NCBI RefSeq assembly: GCF_027706845.1
Contig: NZ_JAQGCZ010000013.1
Coordinates: 107,825-171,824 of the forward strand
Direction of reading: 5' to 3'
Source: Mycolicibacterium sp. BiH015
GTDB taxonomy: Bacteria; Actinomycetota; Actinomycetes; Mycobacteriales; Mycobacteriaceae
Length of the DNA: 64,000 nt
Shown here: piece after piece, positions 59,285 to 64,000 of the stretch
Position numbering within the stretch: position 1 is the stretch's first letter
Layout: each line of letters begins with the position of its first letter
Program-made: the position numbers and the translations under genes
The notes under the pieces: model-generated
Told to the model about the DNA's origin: nothing
What the model saw: the letters and a program-made list of their open reading frames with translations, nothing else
The model's database searches: none

Positions 59285-62200
59285 TCAGCGGTAGGCGGCC
59301 GCGTTGTCGACCTTCAGCCACCGTTCGGCGCGGGCAACGCTGAGGAGCGAAGGCATCGTCGTGTGATCAAGAGCCTCGGTCTTGCCTGGCCGCTCCGCCG
59401 GTGGTGCTGCCACTCGGAGCCGATTGAGTTCGGCCAATTCGGCGTCGGTCGTGTCGCCGGTGACGGGGCGGTTTGTCAGCCAGCCGAAGCGAGCGATCTG
59501 TTCAGCCGCGCGGAGGACCGTACGTCGTCGCCCCGCCGAGAGCTGTCCGAGAACGAGCGTTAATTCCGGCAGGAGTTCGGAGACGACGGCTCCTGATGCG
59601 ACGGACCATAGGGCCAGTGCCCATTCCGCTTGGCCTAGGTCGCCGTCGTCGATGACCTCCAGCTGTTCCCGCCACCAGCCGGGATTGCGTGAGTGCGTGG
59701 TGGTCTGAGCAAGGAGCTCGGTCGGGTGGCTCATCGTTCCAAAGGCCGTAGCGTCAGCGCACTTCCTGTACGCGAGTCCGAACGGAGAGGCCGCGCCGAT
59801 GATGGCGATCTCCGTAGCGATCCAACAACGACCGGCTTGCTCGTACACCGCTTTGGCGGTGTCTGCCCACGGAAATGTGCTCGCCTTATAACCGGACCTA
59901 AACGTGCGTTTCCTTCCGACTTGCTCCCACGGTGAGCGGGCCCTTCTGAGCTGGTTGATCGCCTCAGATCTGCGACGTTTCGCCCTCTCGTCGCCGGAGA
60001 TGAAGCCTGTCGTGGAGCTGGTCAGGAACTCTCCGGGCGCCAGGGCGACCGCGACCTGCGCAGGCATCGAGCGCGTCGACGTGACGCAGGGACATTGCCC
60101 ATCCAGCACCGCGGTGAGCAGAGCTGCCTCCAACGAACTTCCACGCTCCGGGGTTAGCCCGGTACTGAGGAAGAGTTCGGCGGCGCCGTTGGACAGATCC
60201 AAGTTCTCGAATTTCGAGGTGATGCCGGCTCCAGCTTCACAGCAGGCACCGACAGCGAGCCACGCGTTCTGCTGGGTCGTGCCAATCGCTGCAGTGAGCT
60301 GCTGGTACCACCACGCCGTAAAGTCGCTGCATTGGTTAAGCAGTTCCCGCAGGACTCGCACACGCTGTGGGTTCTCGACATCGCTCGGATTCCTGCTGAT
60401 TAGGGCCGTCAGCCGTGCCCAGGTCGGGTCGACACCGTCGTCGGCGGGTAGGTCGGGAAGTTCAGGGAGTGCAACGATGTCCCGGCGGTCGAGCGCGGAT
60501 AGCAAGATCGCGCTTCCGGTGTCCGAACAAAGCGCGGTCAGCACCTTTCGAGCTTCACGCGGACGACGCAGGAAGACGCCATCGGTGAGCAGCGCCCACG
60601 CGGCGAGGTACGACGGGGCATTTGAGGTTTTCCCCAGTTCCTGCTCGATCCCGGCGGTCAACGAGTAAACGTCGCTGCCCTTAGCGTTTCCTCCGTAGAA
60701 CCTTGCGGTGTTGAGCCAGTACGGGCGTCTCAGAAGTTCCCGAAGCACCGTTGTGCTGTCGAAATCAGCGTTGTCCTCGCCTGAAGTGCGGTAGAGGAAC
60801 CGCGCAGCAAAGTACTCCCGCAGCGACAACACCTCGAACTCGTAGGTGCCATCCACCTTGCTCGTCAGAGCCCACAAACGGTCGCTCGCGCCCTCGAAGA
60901 GTTGATCGACAATCGACTCGCGGTTGCCGTAGGTGTGCTGGAAGTGGCGCATCGCCGCTTTCAAATCGCCGATGCTCATGCGCCCGTTGATCTGCGATTC
61001 TTCGGTGTGTGCGTGCAAGTACCAGCCGAGGAACGGGATGATCTCGAGGAGCTCTTCCTTGTGGTCGCGGACGGCCTTCGGGTGCTTGTTGGCTTCGCGG
61101 GCCAAGAGCAGGTCAACGTACTTGTCGTATAGGTCGGTCCGCTGTGTGGGGGTGGCAGCCCCCTGCTGGTGGAGAAGGTCCAACAGGATTGTGAGCTGCA
61201 TTGGGTTACCGGCGAGCTCATGAATGTAGGGCTCGCGGCTCTTCTCTTGGAAGCTCCTGCGCAGCGCGCGACCGTCTTTGCTCTTGATCCCTCGGACGGC
61301 GCACCATTTGCGTAGGTAATCAGCCCGCTGGTCACCAGTGAGTTGGTTTAAGGTGACGATCCCGAACATGTGTGGCGACGGTTCCGCAAGCTCACCGGCG
61401 CTGGGGCGCGTGGTGACGACTACCTTCAGCGGCTCACTGTAAGTCTTCGCCCGGCTGGCGAACGCGTCGATCTCGTTGACCACCCTGCGCCGGATGCTGG
61501 CGCTGCCGACTTCGTCGAGACCGTCAAGTACGACGAGGCTGGGTACTCGCTCGAATATGTCCTGCACGGTTGTCGCGGTGGTGGTGATACCGCCGCTGTC
61601 ATGGGTCAACAGGTCGGCGAGGAAGCATTCGATGGCCGCCTGCTCACCCTTGCGTGGCTTCTTCGTCGCCGGCCTGCGATCGTCGGAGTGGTCCCACACG
61701 TCGTTGCCGGCGAGCCAGAGCGCGTAGTCGCTGAGGTCCAGCCTGATCGGGAATCGAGGGTTCTTCAGCTCTGGAAGCGATTCTGGCCGCTCCGATTCCG
61801 GGATGAACGCGCTGCGGTGCACTTGGCAGATGTACTGGCTGAGAGTGGATTTTCCTTGACCGGGGGCGCCTCGCACCAATGTGAACGGTATTGGTGAGTG
61901 CAGCAGGTGAGCGGCCGCTCCGCCGAGTGGGGTCGGCGCGCTTGATCGCATCCGGGTTTCGGTCGGGGAATGCACCTGATCGGCGGTGACGTCGACGAAG
62001 AGGTCCACCACCATTTCGCGGTCGACGTCAGCCTGGCTGAACTTGACACGCTGGTCGTCGTCCCATTGCGCCGCGGCGATTTTGCGGATCAGCTTGCGGT
62101 CTGCCTGGTTCTTGGCGGTGCCGACCTGCTCAGCGACCAAGTATCGGATGAGATCCCAGCCTGCGAGCATGTCGGCGTAGGCCCACTTTGTCGAGTCCGG

Positions 62201-62647
62201 AGCGTTGTCGACCCACGGATTAAGCGCCTCACGCCAGATGCATGTCATTTGGTCAAAACCGACGTTCTTGGCGTGCTCCTTTAGCTTTCGGTTTAGCTGG
62301 GAGAACGTGCCGGTTTTTGGCTTGGCCGTACTTGCCACATTGGTCACCAGGACGTAGTTGCGTATGCCGTCCTTCGCTAGCTGGCGCAGGTTGTTTAGCT
62401 CCTTCTTCACGACCGCGTCCAGCCAGCTGACGGGGTTCTTCTCCGTGCCGCTGACCGACCACTTGACCTGATAGATCAGTAATGTCTCCGGATCGATGTT
62501 GCGGAGACCGTCGACACCGCCGTCGGTCTGCCTCAGCGCCATCGGGCAGTAGTCGGGGAACTGTATTGCCAACAGAGCGCTGACGAGCTGCTGAAAATCG
62601 TGATCGCCAAGGCGTTCGTAGAGGTATCGGTGCCGGCTTTCGGGCAA
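59285..62647 (-). CDS. STAND (NACHT) NTPase with N-terminal PD-(D/E)XK nuclease-like domain
   Basis: The 1120-residue protein has a restriction-endonuclease-like N terminus: FQQLVSALLAIQFPDY, then GGVDGL with Asp46, and IYQVKW with Lys62, fitting the D...(Q)xK core of Mrr-type nucleases. The central NTPase shows Walker A GAPGQGKST (260-268), Walker B LVVLDGLDE (371-379) and VVTTRPSAGE, typical of NACHT proteins. The C-terminal ~600 residues are helical and probably sense a ligand. This is the plan of Avs/bNACHT anti-phage proteins. The TTG at 62647 has AAGGAG at seven bases; a longer open frame to 63088 runs antisense to the next gene. Confidence 0.88.
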   Translation of the reverse strand: MPESRHRYLYERLGDHDFQQLVSALLAIQFPDYCPMALRQTDGGVDGLRNIDPETLLIYQVKWSVSGTEKNPVSWLDAVVKKELNNLRQLAKDGIRNYVLVTNVASTAKPKTGTFSQLNRKLKEHAKNVGFDQMTCIWREALNPWVDNAPDSTKWAYADMLAGWDLIRYLVAEQVGTAKNQADRKLIRKIAAAQWDDDQRVKFSQADVDREMVVDLFVDVTADQVHSPTETRMRSSAPTPLGGAAAHLLHSPIPFTLVRGAPGQGKSTLSQYICQVHRSAFIPESERPESLPELKNPRFPIRLDLSDYALWLAGNDVWDHSDDRRPATKKPRKGEQAAIECFLADLLTHDSGGITTTATTVQDIFERVPSLVVLDGLDEVGSASIRRRVVNEIDAFASRAKTYSEPLKVVVTTRPSAGELAEPSPHMFGIVTLNQLTGDQRADYLRKWCAVRGIKSKDGRALRRSFQEKSREPYIHELAGNPMQLTILLDLLHQQGAATPTQRTDLYDKYVDLLLAREANKHPKAVRDHKEELLEIIPFLGWYLHAHTEESQINGRMSIGDLKAAMRHFQHTYGNRESIVDQLFEGASDRLWALTSKVDGTYEFEVLSLREYFAARFLYRTSGEDNADFDSTTVLRELLRRPYWLNTARFYGGNAKGSDVYSLTAGIEQELGKTSNAPSYLAAWALLTDGVFLRRPREARKVLTALCSDTGSAILLSALDRRDIVALPELPDLPADDGVDPTWARLTALISRNPSDVENPQRVRVLRELLNQCSDFTAWWYQQLTAAIGTTQQNAWLAVGACCEAGAGITSKFENLDLSNGAAELFLSTGLTPERGSSLEAALLTAVLDGQCPCVTSTRSMPAQVAVALAPGEFLTSSTTGFISGDERAKRRRSEAINQLRRARSPWEQVGRKRTFRSGYKASTFPWADTAKAVYEQAGRCWIATEIAIIGAASPFGLAYRKCADATAFGTMSHPTELLAQTTTHSRNPGWWREQLEVIDDGDLGQAEWALALWSVASGAVVSELLPELTLVLGQLSAGRRRTVLRAAEQIARFGWLTNRPVTGDTTDAELAELNRLRVAAPPAERPGKTEALDHTTMPSLLSVARAERWLKVDNAAAYR

Positions 62648-62824
62648 TGGCTGACTCCTTCGATCCAACCCCGATCGTGCCGTTATCGCCGTCGGGAGCC
62701 GTCTTACGCTCGCTCTATTCAACCCGCTAGCGCCGACTGGATCGGGGAGGTTGCAGGTCGCATGCCTGACTGCATTCGCTGCCGAGGCCAGCTCCAGCCG
62801 CGAGCGTCGGCATAGCATCGGCGC

Positions 62825-63490
62825 ATGGTCGACGAAGAAGTGCCTTCGTGGAAACAGATAGTCGTGCGAGCTGCGGTTGCTTCCGGCGCGGAGGTGCTCG
62901 GCTGGCAGGCTGGTGTGCCGGGTGTTGGCGCGGGAACCGGCGCCGTGGTTCAGGGGCTGATCGATTCTCGTCAAGGTCGTGCGGAAGAGTTCGTCGATGG
63001 TGTTGCCGATCTCGTGGATGCACACCGACTGTTGGAACAGGTCCGGGCAGATCCGGGGCTCCAGAATCTGCTCTGGGATGGCATCCAAGCCGCGATGTCG
63101 GCGGCAGACAGCGGTAAGCGCATCTATCTTGCGCGCGTGGTGGCGAATGCCCTAACGGACGACACGAAGATGGATGACGCTCAGTTCATCGTGGCCGCCT
63201 TGCGCGAGCTTGAGGGTCCGCACGTTCGCGCACTTGTCAGACTCATAGCCGCCGATGACGAGAACCGAAAAGATCCCGGCAATAACGACGAAACCCTGCA
63301 GACCGCACTTAGCAACGAGCCACCGGCGGTGAAGGCGGTTCTGGTAAGAACCGGACTTGTATTGGTGGGTTCACAGCCTGTATCCAGCGGCCTGTACAGC
63401 ATCCCCCGAGCTGAGAACTACAGCATCACCGGAGTAAATGAATTCGGTCGCAGAATCATTCGTGAGCTGCAAGAGACTGAGACGAACTGA
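62825..63490 (+). CDS. unknown helical protein divergent from the NACHT gene
   Basis: The 221-residue protein is mainly helical (RAEEFVDGVADLVDAHRLLE, QAAMSAADSGKRIYLARVVA) with a C-terminal segment that may form a winged-helix or similar fold (VLVRTGLVLVG...FGRRIIREL). No family is recognised. The ATG at 62825 lies six bases after TAGCAT, a -10-like hexamer, so a leaderless mRNA is likely. Its position back to back with the NACHT gene, 177 bases away, suggests a regulator or accessory factor of that system. Confidence 0.7.
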   Translation: MVDEEVPSWKQIVVRAAVASGAEVLGWQAGVPGVGAGTGAVVQGLIDSRQGRAEEFVDGVADLVDAHRLLEQVRADPGLQNLLWDGIQAAMSAADSGKRIYLARVVANALTDDTKMDDAQFIVAALRELEGPHVRALVRLIAADDENRKDPGNNDETLQTALSNEPPAVKAVLVRTGLVLVGSQPVSSGLYSIPRAENYSITGVNEFGRRIIRELQETETN

Positions 63491-63607
63491 TTTTGTCTGC
63501 CCAAGATCCGACTCGGGATGTGCATCGGCGCTGGATCCGTACTGAACCGGCCGAACGGGTTTGGGCACTGGTCTATTGGTGCCAGCTTGCGTCTCGTATC
63601 TTGCATT

Positions 63608-63940
63608 TCAGCGGGTAGCTTTAGCACCGCTGATTCCATGTCGCTTGATTCGGCGGCGATTCGAGGAGTCCTTGATCTCGAGATTCGCGTAAGGCAAGGG
63701 AAGTTCAGGATCGATCGTGCGTTCCCTCGCAACAGGCCCCAACGCTGACATGAAAGATTCCAACATCTTGCGCTCAGCGACCTTCACGTTGGCGCACTCA
63801 CCGAAGTGCACCCAGGCGGTACTCAAGTCCTTGATGCACTTGAGGGGCCACCCTCCGGCGTGCGGCGACCTCGCGGCGAGGCGTGTCCGGTAGAACTGGC
63901 TCACGCGATTCCGCAGAGACGTGCTAGCTGTACTGACCAC
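63608..63940 (-). CDS. GIY-YIG nuclease-like protein, C-terminal part, possibly cut by window edge
   Basis: The 110-codon ORF from GTG 63940 codes SLRNRVSQFYRTRLAARSPH and ends with DPELPLPYANLEIKDSSN. The Arg-rich RNRVxQFYRTR segment, a central Glu in AERKMLESF, and DP-LP-PYANLE resemble the second half of GIY-YIG endonuclease-like proteins. The GIY-YIG motif itself would lie beyond the right edge; the same frame is open to the edge. It may be another defence gene of the island. Similarity is judged by eye only. Confidence 0.4.
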   Translation of the reverse strand: MVSTASTSLRNRVSQFYRTRLAARSPHAGGWPLKCIKDLSTAWVHFGECANVKVAERKMLESFMSALGPVARERTIDPELPLPYANLEIKDSSNRRRIKRHGISGAKATR

Positions 63941-64000
63941 GGACGTTGGTGACGGCGTGGTGAGGTGACAAGACGAAGACCTCCGAGTGAAGTGCGAACT

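Noticed and set aside
62648..63088. N-terminal extension of the NACHT protein
   Set aside because: It runs antisense to the 221-residue gene and has no similarity to a domain; a TTG with a good Shine-Dalgarno begins at 62647.
1..64000. CRISPR arrays, insertion sequences, integrases or rRNA genes
   Set aside because: No regularly spaced repeats, no transposase or integrase motifs, and no rRNA-like stretches were found in reading the window.

Overview
The window is high-GC actinobacterial chromosome, and it reads as a fast-growing mycobacterium (Mycolicibacterium-type). From memory, the order metG, tatD, rpfB, rsmA, ispE, pks16, pth, rplY, lpqT, arsC-like, prs, glmU, tRNA-Gln, TetR, mfd, mazG, lpqU, eno, ftsB, DUF501, ppx, kdp matches the Rv1006-Rv1030 region of M. 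tuberculosis. RpfB, LpqT, LpqU, GTG/TTG starts and apparently leaderless genes fit the same group. Insertions relative to that order are an amino-acid permease and a soluble Ser/Thr kinase (5.1-7.5 kb), a DrrAB-type exporter with an Fe-S protein (10.6-13.6 kb), a WXG-calpain protease gene pair (20.6-22.4 kb) and an efeUOB iron-uptake/DyP operon (27.3-30.7 kb).

Layout: 0-5 kb holds a partial FAD oxidoreductase, metG, tatD, rpfB and rsmA. 5-13.6 kb holds transport, signalling, isoprenoid (ispE) and lipid (fatty-acyl-AMP ligase) genes. 13.6-19.7 kb is a minus-strand housekeeping block (pth, rplY, SDR, lpqT, arsC-like, prs, glmU, tRNA-Gln). 19.9-27.2 kb holds TetR, the calpain pair, mfd and mazG. 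27.3-35.1 kb holds efeUOB, lpqU, eno, ftsB, DUF501 and ppx. 35.1-38.5 kb holds a DUF4383 protein, prpE and an epoxide-hydrolase-like gene. 38.5-46.9 kb is a single kdpFABCDE operon preceded by a 26-codon membrane micro-ORF.

47-55.2 kb is an accessory stress region: SDR, alcohol dehydrogenase, flavin reductase, RibD-like reductase, flavodoxin-like reductase, topoisomerase IB, a Rho_N/SAP-like small protein, DUF4235, DUF6328 and a UsfY-like protein. Many of these genes carry a GTTT-N15-GGGTA/GGGCA element, the mycobacterial SigF promoter signature, often with the ATG only 9-10 bases after the -10 box. I read the block as a general-stress (SigF) regulon cluster.

From about 55.25 kb to the right edge the character changes. 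A tRNA-Leu(UAA)-like gene is intact only through its anticodon arm and then runs into unrelated, less GC-rich DNA. Behind it are three minus-strand genes: a 1120-aa protein with an N-terminal PD-(D/E)XK nuclease-like domain fused to a NACHT-type STAND NTPase, a small membrane protein, and a 903-aa alpha-helical repeat protein. A divergent 221-aa unknown and a partial GIY-YIG-like protein follow. I interpret this as an anti-phage or conflict island inserted at a tRNA. The small membrane protein and the 903-aa protein share an unusual Gly/Asn/Val-rich segment and look like a linked effector/sensor pair. No integrase, transposase, rRNA or CRISPR array is visible.

Long perfect or near-perfect palindromes sit at all five convergent gene junctions that have more than 30 bases of space. 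They probably serve as bidirectional terminators and share an arm motif.
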